From assembly GCF_001983105.1 (NCBI RefSeq), contig NZ_MOMC01000069.1:24677-31044 (forward strand): a stretch of DNA of 6,368 nt, in the 5' to 3' direction. Below are positions 1 through 5,480 of this stretch, piece after piece. The first letter of the stretch is position 1, and the number at the start of each line of letters is the position of its first letter. A program made the translations under genes and the position numbers. The stretch comes from Pseudofrankia asymbiotica. GTDB taxonomy: Bacteria > Actinomycetota > Actinomycetes > Frankiales > Frankiaceae. The notes under the pieces are model-generated. The model ran no database searches and had not been told where the DNA came from. It worked only from the letters and a program-made list of their open reading frames with translations.

Positions 1-86
1 TGGCCAGCGAGGACTCCCGGTACATCACGGGCCTCAACATCCGGCTCGACGCCGGCTCGATGCTCAAGGGCGAGCGCGCCATCTGA
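1..86 (+). CDS. SDR-family oxidoreductase, C-terminal end (partial)
   Basis: Only the last 27 codons are inside the window, in the frame beginning at base 3 and ending at TGA 84-86. The visible tail contains SRYITGLNIRLDAGSML, which matches the C-terminal end of classical short-chain dehydrogenases/reductases (the usual form is S-x-Y-I-T-G-x-x-x-x-V-D-G-G). In that family this segment closes the Rossmann fold near the substrate pocket and follows the catalytic region. Substrate and cofactor cannot be judged because the N-terminal glycine motif and the YxxxK site lie outside the window. It is followed after 35 bp by a very stable hairpin, so its transcript probably ends there and it is likely a separate unit from the next SDR gene. 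SDR assignment is fairly safe; nothing more specific is supported. Confidence 0.75.
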   Translation, partial: ASEDSRYITGLNIRLDAGSMLKGERAI

Positions 87-121
87 GCCTTTGACCCTTC
101 CCCACGGGCGGGTCACCAGAA

Positions 122-193
122 GCGACACCGCGGGGCGGTGCCCGGCACGGCAGGAACGACCTGACCGTGCCGGGCACCGCCCCGCGGTGTCGC
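122..193. terminator. Long perfect GC-rich hairpin, probable transcription terminator
   Basis: The arms 122-150 and 165-193 are exact reverse complements over 29 bp. Inside the loop, CAGG (151-154) can pair with CCTG (160-163), leaving the loop AACGA (155-159) and one bulged A (164), so up to 33 pairs form. It begins 35 bp after the stop of the upstream SDR and ends well before the promoter of the next gene, which is where a terminator is expected. There is no T-tract on either side, as is common for actinobacterial hairpin terminators. Because the arms are symmetrical it could act on both strands. A regulatory or mobile-repeat role is not excluded. Confidence 0.65.
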
Positions 194-203
194 GGCGGCC
201 GGA

Positions 204-216
204 TGTCGTGACGACA
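204..216. promoter_or_regulatory. 13-bp perfect palindrome, possible operator
   Basis: TGTCGT-G-ACGACA is a perfect inverted repeat with 6-bp arms around a single central G. It lies 21 bp upstream of the candidate -35 of the downstream SDR gene and 11 bp after the long hairpin. Short odd palindromes in this position are typical of dimeric repressor or activator sites. No regulator gene is visible in the window, so the protein that would bind is unknown. Confidence 0.3.
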
Positions 217-236
217 ACGGTCGCAGCGGGGCTGGG

Positions 237-270
237 TGGACAGGCAAGATCGTGGTTGGATACAGTATCC
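237..270 (+). promoter_or_regulatory. Sigma70-like promoter with overlapping palindromic operator for the SDR-crotonase operon
   Basis: A -35 hexamer TGGACA (237-242; 5 of 6 with TTGACA), an 18-bp spacer and a -10 hexamer TACAGT (261-266; 4 of 6 with TATAAT, fits TANNNT) precede the SDR start. Transcription would begin near 273, giving a leader of about 38 nt. The -10 sits inside a perfect 13-bp palindrome, GGATAC-A-GTATCC (258-270). A dimeric regulator of TetR, GntR or MarR type bound there would block the polymerase, so repression is the expected mode. The promoter reading is by eye; the palindrome is directly visible. Confidence 0.5.
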
Positions 271-310
271 GATCTGACGCCGTCGTCCGCCAGCTCAGGG
301 AGCGCGCCGC

Positions 311-1144
311 ATGGGTATCGAGGTCGATCTGAAGGGCCGCCGGATCCTGGTCGTCGGGGCCTCCTCCGGTGTCGGCCGTTCGACCGCGCTCGCGATCGCC
401 GCGCGCGGCGGCGAGATCGCCGTCGCCGGCCGGCGCGCCGCCCAGCTCGACGAGGTCGTCGCCGCGGCCGGTGGGGGTGTCGCGATCCCGGCGGACCTGC
501 ACCGCGAGGACGACTGCGCCCGGGTCGTCGAGGACGCGGTCGCGGCGCTCGGCGGGTTGGACGCGGTGCTCTTCCCGGTCGGCGTCTCGCCGCTGCAGCT
601 GATGACCAGGCTGACGGCCGATACCTGGGGGAGCGCGTTCGCCACCAACGTCGTCGGCCCGTCGCTGGTCACCGCCGCGGCCGTGAAGGCGCGGACCGAA
701 CCCGGCCTGTTCCTCTACGTCTCCTCGGCCAACGTCGCCCAGCCGCTGCAGGGCCTCGGCGCCTACGGTGCCACCAAGGCCGCGCTGGAGCACACGATCC
801 GCACCTGGCGGCTGGAGCACCCCGAGCACCGCTTCCTGCGGCTGACCATCGGCGCCACGATGCCGACCGAGATCCACCGCGACTTCTCCGGTGACGTGCT
901 CAGCGAGGTGCTGCCCAAGTGGGCGGGCACAGGTGTCGTCACGGCCGACTTCATGCACGTCGACGACGTGGGGGGCGCGGTCGCCGAGCTGACCGCGTTC
1001 GCGCTCGCGCACCCGAAGATCGCCGTCGACGATGTCACCTTCAGCCCGGCGAGCGCGCCGCTGGACGCCTCGACCCTGGGCCAGCTGGGCCAGCGCGCCG
1101 CCGAGGGCCAGCTGCTCGACGCGGACGGGCAGCTGCCACTGTGA
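311..1144 (+). CDS. SDR-family NAD(P)-dependent oxidoreductase
   Basis: This 277-residue protein is of classical short-chain dehydrogenase length and should interconvert an alcohol and a ketone using NAD(P)H. The cofactor motif GASSGVG is at residues 16-22. Basic residues R41-R42 follow the second strand (VAGRR), which favours NADP(H). D62 (PAD) is the adenine-contacting acid. The catalytic tetrad is N113, S139, Y152 and K156 (YGATK). The usual NNAG motif is replaced by FPVGV at 88-92, which is atypical. The ATG at 311 is preceded by AGGGAG (297-302) at an 8-nt spacing. The stop overlaps the GTG start of the crotonase gene by 4 nt, so the two are translationally coupled and probably act in the same pathway, for example as beta-hydroxyacyl-CoA dehydrogenase and crotonase. 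The actual substrate is not determinable. Family assignment is firm. Confidence 0.9.
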   Translation: MGIEVDLKGRRILVVGASSGVGRSTALAIAARGGEIAVAGRRAAQLDEVVAAAGGGVAIPADLHREDDCARVVEDAVAALGGLDAVLFPVGVSPLQLMTRLTADTWGSAFATNVVGPSLVTAAAVKARTEPGLFLYVSSANVAQPLQGLGAYGATKAALEHTIRTWRLEHPEHRFLRLTIGATMPTEIHRDFSGDVLSEVLPKWAGTGVVTADFMHVDDVGGAVAELTAFALAHPKIAVDDVTFSPASAPLDASTLGQLGQRAAEGQLLDADGQLPL

Positions 1145-1947
1145 CCGGCGGGGCCGAGCCGCTGGTCGCTACCGAGCTCCGGGACGGCTACGCGGTACTG
1201 ACGCTCGACGACCCGGCGCACCGCAACGCGCTGTCGCTGGAGCTCTCCGACGCGCTGGCCGCCGCGGTCACGGCGGCGCTGGAGGCGGGCGTGGGGGCGA
1301 TCGTGCTGGCCGCGAGCCCCCCGGTGTTCTGCGCTGGCGGGAACCTGGACGACCTGATCACCCCGAAGGCGCCACTGCGCGACGTGTACGCCGGAATGCT
1401 GACCATCGCGAACGCCCCGGTTCCGACGGTCGCGGCCGTCGGCGCCCCGGCCATCGGCGCCGGGGTGAACCTGCCGCTGGCCTGCGACGTCGTGCTGGCG
1501 TCGCCGTCGGCCACGTTCGATCCCCGCTTCCTCGACGTCGGTATCCACCCTGGCGGCGGCCATCTGTGGCGACTGGCCCACCGGGTCGGGCCGCAGGGCG
1601 CCGCGGCGCTGGTGCTGTGCGGTGACCGGCTCAACGGTGAGGAGGCGGCGGCCGCCGGGCTCGCCTGGCGCTGCGTGCCGGACGCCGAGCTGCTGGACCG
1701 GGCGTGCGCGCTGGCCGCCCGCGCCGCGGGCCGTCAGCGCGACCTGGTGGCGCGCGCCAAGGAGACCCTGCGGGCGAGCCTCGCGGTCACGTCGTCCGAC
1801 GACGCGGTCGAGCTGGAGCTGACCGCTCAGGAGTGGTCGGTCGCCAGGCCCGGCTTCGCCGACCACGTCCGCGCCCTGCGCGACAGCCTGCGCGCGGCGA
1901 AGGCCGCCAGGACCGCCGAGGCGGACCGCCGGCGTCAGGGCGGCTGA
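1141..1947 (+). CDS. Crotonase-superfamily protein (enoyl-CoA hydratase/isomerase-like)
   Basis: A 268-residue protein of normal crotonase length (about 260). Such proteins bind acyl-CoA thioesters and stabilise an enolate through two backbone NH groups. The first oxyanion-hole segment is FCAGGNL (63-69), the second is around GAGVNL (106-111), and the CDVVLAS...GIHPGGG stretch (115-140) is typical of the family. Aligned by eye with rat mitochondrial hydratase, the catalytic Glu144 position is N110 and the Glu164 position is F130; D132 is the nearest acid. Both hydratase glutamates are therefore missing, so an isomerase, a hydrolase/lyase or a divergent activity is more likely than simple hydration. 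The GTG start at 1141 is chosen because it overlaps the SDR stop (GTGA); a longer frame opening at 919 would overlap the SDR by more than 200 bp. It converges with the acyl-CoA dehydrogenase gene 37 bp away. Confidence 0.85.
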   Translation: MTGGAEPLVATELRDGYAVLTLDDPAHRNALSLELSDALAAAVTAALEAGVGAIVLAASPPVFCAGGNLDDLITPKAPLRDVYAGMLTIANAPVPTVAAVGAPAIGAGVNLPLACDVVLASPSATFDPRFLDVGIHPGGGHLWRLAHRVGPQGAAALVLCGDRLNGEEAAAAGLAWRCVPDAELLDRACALAARAAGRQRDLVARAKETLRASLAVTSSDDAVELELTAQEWSVARPGFADHVRALRDSLRAAKAARTAEADRRRQGG

Positions 1948-1984
1948 GGCGGCGGCACGCGAGGTCCGCCCGGCGGCGACAGAG

Positions 1985-3136
1985 CTACAGCTGACGGGCC
2001 AGCAGCTCCCGGTGGTGCACCGGGTCGCCGAACAGCACCCGCGAGCTCTTCGCCCGCTTGAAGTAGAGGTGGGCCGGGTGCTCCCAGGTGAAGCCGATGC
2101 CGCCGTGGATCTGGATGTTCTCGGCGGCGGCGTGCACGTACGCGTCGGAGCAGTAGGCCTTGGCCAGGCTTGAGACCAGCGCGAGTTCCGGGTCGTCGGG
2201 CCGTTCGGCCGCCTCCGCCGCGGCATAGGCCGCCGAACGGGCCGACTCGACCTCGACGAGGACGTCCGCGCACCTGTGCTTGATCGCCTGGAACGAGCCG
2301 ATCGGCCGGCCGAACTGGACGCGGGTCTTGGCGTACTCGACTGCCATGTCCAGCGTCCGGCTCGCGCCGCCGACCTGCTCGGCGGCGAGCGCCACGATGG
2401 ACAGCCGCAGCGCCCGTTCGATGGCGGGCCAGGCGGCGTCCTGGGCGCCGACGAGCCGGCCGGGCACGCCGGCGAGGTCGAGACGTGCCTGCCGGCGGGT
2501 CTGGTCGAGGGTCGCGAGGCCGGTGCGGCGCAGGCCGTCCGCGGCGCCGTCGACCGCGAAGAGGCTCACCCCGCCGCCCGTGCGGGCGGCGACCAGCACC
2601 AGCTCGGCGGTGGTGCCGTCCAGCACGAACATCTTGGTGCCCGTCAGCCGCCAGCCGTCGGCGCCGCGCTCGGCCGTCGCCGTCACCGACGACTCCTCCC
2701 AGCGGCCGTCGGCCTCGGCGACGGCGAGCGTCGCGACGGTCCCGGACGCGACCGGCGGCAACAGGTCGGCCGCCGCGGCGGCGTCGCCGGTGGCGAGCAG
2801 CGCCTGGGCGGCGGCGACCGTGGCCAGGTGGGGCGCGCAGAGCAGCGCGGCGCCGCTCTCCTCGAAGACGACGCCGATCTCGGCGAAGCCGTAGCCGACG
2901 CCGCCGAGCTCCTCCGGTATGCCCAGGCCGAGCACGCCGAGGTCCTCGGCCAGGCCACGCCACACGGCCGGGTCCCAGCCGGTGGGTGTGACCATGGCCG
3001 CGCGCACCGCCTCCTCGCCCGAGACGTCCGTGAGGAACTCGCGTATGACACCGCGCAACTGCTCGCGTTCCTCGCTGAACGACACGCTCGCTGTGCCGCG
3101 AGTCGGCTCCGTCGTCGAATCTGCTCCCGCGCTCAC
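1985..3136 (-). CDS. Acyl-CoA dehydrogenase family protein (FadE-like)
   Basis: A 383-residue flavoprotein of standard acyl-CoA dehydrogenase length. It would oxidise an acyl-CoA to the 2,3-enoyl-CoA using FAD and pass electrons to electron-transfer flavoprotein. The N-terminal helical domain (about 18-130) includes GLGIPEELGGVG. The middle beta domain includes WRLTGTKMFVLDG (162-174). The C-terminal domain carries YAKTRVQFGRPIGSFQ (268-283) and IHGGIGFTWEHPAHLYFKRA (343-362), as in actinobacterial FadE proteins. At the place of the MCAD catalytic Glu376 (YEG) this protein has F369-G370-D371, so the base is absent there. It may use another residue or pair with a second FadE subunit, as the heteromeric steroid-side-chain enzymes of Mycobacterium do; no partner is in the window. 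The GTG start is supported by AGGAGG (3143-3148 on the complement) six bases upstream. It follows the NIPSNAP-like gene by 42 bp, probably in one operon. Confidence 0.9.
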   Translation of the reverse strand: MSAGADSTTEPTRGTASVSFSEEREQLRGVIREFLTDVSGEEAVRAAMVTPTGWDPAVWRGLAEDLGVLGLGIPEELGGVGYGFAEIGVVFEESGAALLCAPHLATVAAAQALLATGDAAAAADLLPPVASGTVATLAVAEADGRWEESSVTATAERGADGWRLTGTKMFVLDGTTAELVLVAARTGGGVSLFAVDGAADGLRRTGLATLDQTRRQARLDLAGVPGRLVGAQDAAWPAIERALRLSIVALAAEQVGGASRTLDMAVEYAKTRVQFGRPIGSFQAIKHRCADVLVEVESARSAAYAAAEAAERPDDPELALVSSLAKAYCSDAYVHAAAENIQIHGGIGFTWEHPAHLYFKRAKSSRVLFGDPVHHRELLARQL

Positions 3137-3142
3137 GCCAGA

Positions 3143-3148
3143 CCTCCT
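3143..3148 (-). promoter_or_regulatory. Ribosome binding site of the acyl-CoA dehydrogenase gene
   Basis: The complement reads AGGAGG, a perfect Shine-Dalgarno core, six bases before the GTG start at 3136. It decides in favour of GTG over the internal methionine at residue 48. It contrasts with the gene upstream in the same operon, which has no recognisable site. Confidence 0.8.
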
Positions 3149-3151
3149 AGA

Positions 3152-3165
3152 CGCCCCGCGGGGCG
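3152..3165. repeat. 14-bp GC palindrome between the two minus-strand genes
   Basis: CGCCCCGCGGGGCG is a perfect 14-bp palindrome in the 42-bp gap between the NIPSNAP-like gene and the acyl-CoA dehydrogenase gene, just upstream of the latter's ribosome binding site (3143-3148). In RNA it could fold into a short stem (about 5 bp with a 4-base loop). It might tune translation or processing between the two genes, but it is too short to call a terminator, and in GC-rich DNA such a palindrome may arise by chance. Confidence 0.3.
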
Positions 3166-3178
3166 CCTTCCTCGACGC

Positions 3179-3943
3179 CTACAGGTCCGTCCAGCCCTCG
3201 TGCCGGTCGGCGCGGCTGGGCTGGCGGCCGATGCGCATCGGCGAGAGCGGCGCGTCGCGCATCAGGAAGCGGCCGGACGACTCGCTGACCTCGAACAGTC
3301 GCTCGCGCCAGCCGTTCACCGCCTCGCCGCCGAAGGTGGCCGCCTTCTCCAGCTCCGCCCACGCCCGCATGCTCTCGATGGCCCACAGCAGCAGGCACTC
3401 GGAGTCGTCGGCCAGCGCGGTGCGGAACGCGCCGGCGAGCTTCCAGCCGAACGGCGCGTACGCCGGCGCCGCCTCGTCGGCGGCGATCTCCAGGAAGTCG
3501 CTGGCGGTGCCGCGCGGGACCTTGACCAGCTCGTGCGCGTACACGTCGCCACGCACGCCGTCGGCGCACAGCTGCTCGATGGTCGGTGCCCAGGGCGCGG
3601 GGACGACGATCCGGTCGAGGCCGCCGCTGCGGTAGCCGGACGCCTCCTGCCACCATTTGGCGAGCTTGGGGTCCTGGAAGGTGGCGGACTTCGTCTCGTG
3701 CTCGAGACCGGCGGCGAGGCCGTCGAAGCCGTCCTCCTCCCACATGTTGATCACCTGCGGCCAGCGCCCCGTCGTGCCGATCACACCCCAGACGCCGTAG
3801 CAGAGCTGGTTGCGCTCCTCCTGGGCGATCGGGCTCCAGTTCGCGGTCATGTGGTGGACGTAGTTCGCCCGGTTCGTGCCCAGGATGTCGATGAACTCGT
3901 GGGTGTAGACCTTGGTGTTCGTCGTGGTGGTGTTCGCCGTCAC
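3179..3943 (-). CDS. Two-domain NIPSNAP / dimeric alpha-beta barrel-like protein, function unknown
   Basis: This 254-residue protein appears to be an internal duplication. VYTHEF (12-17) and VYAHEL (134-139) start the two halves. Each half then has a WP-hydrophobic-W or C-LLLW strand (QVINMWEEDGFDGLAAGLEH, 63-82; ECLLLWAIESMRAWAELEKA, 182-201) and ends in a proline-rich stretch (RIVVPAPWAP, 111-120; RFLMRDAPLSP, 225-235). That pattern suits the NIPSNAP/EthD-like ferredoxin-type fold, in which tandem domains form one barrel; I infer the family by pattern only. No signal peptide or membrane segment is seen, so it is probably cytosolic. I chose the GTG at 3943 because TACAAT lies seven bases upstream on the complement and no Shine-Dalgarno is present, which suggests a leaderless transcript. 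An upstream ATG at 3997 would overlap the divergent gene. It precedes the acyl-CoA dehydrogenase gene in a likely operon, which suggests an accessory or catalytic role in the same pathway. Confidence 0.7.
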   Translation of the reverse strand: MTANTTTTNTKVYTHEFIDILGTNRANYVHHMTANWSPIAQEERNQLCYGVWGVIGTTGRWPQVINMWEEDGFDGLAAGLEHETKSATFQDPKLAKWWQEASGYRSGGLDRIVVPAPWAPTIEQLCADGVRGDVYAHELVKVPRGTASDFLEIAADEAAPAYAPFGWKLAGAFRTALADDSECLLLWAIESMRAWAELEKAATFGGEAVNGWRERLFEVSESSGRFLMRDAPLSPMRIGRQPSRADRHEGWTDL

Positions 3944-3995
3944 ACGCAGATTGTATATAACATACCTTTCATCATCGGAAGAGCCGAGGAGGGGC
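3944..3995. promoter_or_regulatory. Divergent promoter region with near-palindrome
   Basis: Only 52 bp separate the two divergent start codons, and this stretch is conspicuously AT-rich (TTGTATATAACATACC). On the complement, TACAAT (3955-3950) is a -10 candidate that would place the transcription start at or next to the GTG at 3943. On the plus strand, TAACAT (3958-3963) or TATAAC (3956-3961) is a -10 candidate for the TPP-family gene. No convincing -35 is seen for either. GTATATAACATAC (3953-3965) is an odd palindrome with one mismatched pair and covers both -10 candidates, so a single bound regulator could control both directions. Confidence 0.5.
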
Positions 3996-5453
3996 ATGAC
4001 GGTCGGTGACTGGCTGCGCCGCCAGGGCCTCCGGCACGTGGTCGAGACGCCCGGCGGCCCGCGTGGCGGGCGTGGCCCGCGTGGTGGCGGTGCCGGTCGC
4101 GCGGTTCCCGGCATCCGGGCGGTGCCCGCGCCGGATCTCGACTGCGCGCTCGCGCTCGCCGAGGCCGAGGGAACGATGGGCGCGGGTCTCGGCGCCCTGT
4201 GGGACGGCGCCGTGCTGACGCTGCTCTCGCGGCGGGTGGATCCCGGCGCCCCCGTGACCGCCCGCTCGGCGCCGGAGCTCGCGGACGCTGTGGCGCGGGC
4301 GAGGAAGACGGGCGCCGGCGCGGTGGCCGTTCACCTCGACTTCGACCTGACAGCCGACCCGGAGCCGTTCGCGGCCGGCCCCCCTGGCACCATCAGCCCC
4401 CCTGGCACCGCCGGCGCCTCGAGCACCGCCGGCATCCCTGGCACCGCCCGTGTCCCTGGCACCCCCGCGACGCTCGCGGACGCGGGCCTCGCGCCGCGGC
4501 TCTCGGGCGCGGCCTGGCGGCCGGGCACCGGGGAGCCGCTGGAGGTCGACCTGGTGCTCGCCGGGCGCGGCGTCGTGCGGGCGGGCGCGGTGCCGGCCCT
4601 GGTCGAGCTCGCCGCGCGCGGCGGACTCGGCGTTCTCAACGTCTTCACCGCCAAGGGCGTGTTCCGCTGGGACAGCCCCCACCATCTCGGCACCGGGTTC
4701 CTGCAGGAACGCGACCTCGCGCTCGCGGGCGCCCACCCGGACGCGGTGATCGTCGCCGTCGGGCTGGACGCGGACGAGTGCGCGCCCGCGCTGTTCGCCG
4801 CCGCCGGCGTCGACCCCGCGCGGTTGGTCATCCTCGACCCCGCCGACCTGCCGGCCGCCACGGTGGCGATGCGGGCGCGGATTCCCGTCACCGAGGGCGG
4901 CCCGCGGCCCGCGCTCTACCGGGAGCTCGCCGCCGTCGCCGGCCCCCTGTACGCGGCCCCCGGCGCGCCCTTGAACCCGGCGTGCGCGGCGGCCGACCTC
5001 GCCGCGGTCCTGCCCGAGGGCGGCTCCGTATGGACCGAGCCGGGCCCGGCGGCGCACTGGATCGGCCGGACGTTCTCGACGGTCCGGCTCGGCAGCGTCC
5101 GGGTGCCGGCGGCCGGGCGGGACGGCGTGGCGATCGCCGGCGCGCTGTCCGCCGCCCTCGCGGGCGACGGGGTCGGGGTGGCCGTCGTCGACCAGCCGCC
5201 CCGCGCCGGCGTCGCGGCGGCCTGCCTGGACTGGGCCGGGCGCCTCGGCGCCCGGCTCGTCGTCGAGGTCTGGGGCGAGCGCGGCGTGCCCCGATCGTCC
5301 GCCCAGCACCGGGAACGGCTCGTCGACGCACTCGCCAGCCCGGGCGTGAGCGTCCTCGAACTGCCGGTCGACTACGCCGCCACCCGGGAGCTGCTCGCCG
5401 CCGCCGGGCCGTTGGTCGCCTGGACTGTCAGCCCGCCGGCTGGTCCCATGTGA
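3996..5453 (+). CDS. Degenerate thiamine-pyrophosphate-enzyme family protein (acetolactate synthase-like)
   Basis: 485 residues, shorter than the 540-600 usual for the acetolactate synthase/benzoylformate decarboxylase family. The opening VGDWLRRQGLRHVVETPGG resembles the start of the Pyr domain, and PVTARSAPELADAVARA...GAVAVHLDFDL resembles its end, but the core between them (roughly 40-85) is much shortened and no RHE-type catalytic glutamate is seen. The central domain (about 184-310) is well preserved: DLVLAGRGV...LNVFTAKGVF...HHLGTGFLQERDLALAGA. In the C-terminal PP domain the GDG site reads D399-Q400-P401 and the expected asparagine pair reads W426-G427. The protein probably cannot bind Mg-TPP in the normal way. 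Two tandem-repeat inserts lie at residues 21-32 and 129-158. The ATG at 3996 follows GAGGAGGGG (3986-3994). It could be a pseudoenzyme, a partner subunit, or a decaying gene that is still open. Family assignment is good; activity is doubtful. Confidence 0.75.
   Translation: MTVGDWLRRQGLRHVVETPGGPRGGRGPRGGGAGRAVPGIRAVPAPDLDCALALAEAEGTMGAGLGALWDGAVLTLLSRRVDPGAPVTARSAPELADAVARARKTGAGAVAVHLDFDLTADPEPFAAGPPGTISPPGTAGASSTAGIPGTARVPGTPATLADAGLAPRLSGAAWRPGTGEPLEVDLVLAGRGVVRAGAVPALVELAARGGLGVLNVFTAKGVFRWDSPHHLGTGFLQERDLALAGAHPDAVIVAVGLDADECAPALFAAAGVDPARLVILDPADLPAATVAMRARIPVTEGGPRPALYRELAAVAGPLYAAPGAPLNPACAAADLAAVLPEGGSVWTEPGPAAHWIGRTFSTVRLGSVRVPAAGRDGVAIAGALSAALAGDGVGVAVVDQPPRAGVAAACLDWAGRLGARLVVEVWGERGVPRSSAQHRERLVDALASPGVSVLELPVDYAATRELLAAAGPLVAWTVSPPAGPM
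4056..4091 (+). repeat. 9-bp tandem repeat inside the TPP-family gene
   Basis: Codon-aligned units GGCCCGCGT, GGCGGGCGT, GGCCCGCGT and the diverged GGTGGCGGT encode GPR-GGR-GPR-GGG (residues 21-32). They interrupt the Pyr-domain start right after VVETPGG, where homologues continue directly into the substrate loop. Unit length is a multiple of three, so the frame is kept. It looks like replication-slippage expansion. Confidence 0.6.
4380..4469 (+). repeat. 18-bp tandem repeat (five units) encoding a PGT-rich linker
   Basis: Five consecutive 18-bp, codon-aligned units begin at 4380, 4398, 4416, 4434 and 4452. They encode PPGTIS, PPGTAG, ASSTAG, IPGTAR and VPGTPA (residues 129-158). The core CCTGGCACC is identical in four of the five; the third is diverged. 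The array lies at the junction between the Pyr-like and central domains, where homologues have a short linker, so it probably forms an extended proline/glycine linker. Copy number may vary between strains. Confidence 0.8.
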
Positions 5454-5480
5454 TCCGGGCTACTTGCCGATGGGCGGCAT

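Noticed and set aside
919..1140. N-terminal extension of the crotonase to 919
   Set aside because: It would overlap the SDR coding region and adds Arg/Gly-rich shadow sequence. The GTGA overlap at 1141 is a standard coupled start.
1948..1984. Bidirectional terminator between the convergent crotonase and acyl-CoA dehydrogenase genes
   Set aside because: Only a weak 6-bp GGGCGG/CCGCCC pairing (1938-1943 with 1966-1971) with a 22-base loop is seen, and there is no T-tract. Not enough for a call.
763..2226. 487-codon minus-strand frame across the SDR, crotonase and acyl-CoA dehydrogenase 3' region
   Set aside because: It is antisense to two recognised genes and out of frame with the third, of low complexity and with no motif or ribosome binding site.
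3912..3995. N-terminal extension of the TPP-family gene to the ATG at 3912
   Set aside because: The extra 28 residues overlap the divergent gene and its promoter. GAGGAGGGG immediately before ATG 3996 supports the shorter form.
2276..4009. 577-codon plus-strand open frame antisense to the acyl-CoA dehydrogenase and NIPSNAP-like genes
   Set aside because: Its translation is Arg/Gly/His/Ala-rich without domain motifs, and the opposite strand carries two clear families. It is a GC-driven antisense shadow.
3944..4114. Upstream extension of the NIPSNAP-like gene (starts at 4114 or ATG 3997)
   Set aside because: The added residues are proline/arginine-rich antisense of the divergent gene, and they would span that gene's ribosome binding site and promoter. 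The GTG at 3943 has a -10 at leaderless distance.
4056..4469. CRISPR-like array
   Set aside because: The repeats are short (9 and 18 bp), contiguous without spacers, codon-aligned and inside a gene.
5163..5171. GDG tripeptide (residues 390-392) as the TPP cofactor motif
   Set aside because: It lies at the end of the preceding helix, about nine residues before the aligned GDG position, and no asparagine follows at the required spacing. It is probably coincidental.
3972..5309. 445-codon minus-strand frame opposite the TPP-family gene
   Set aside because: The plus strand has a recognisable TPP-enzyme central domain and a strong ribosome binding site; the antisense product has no recognisable features.
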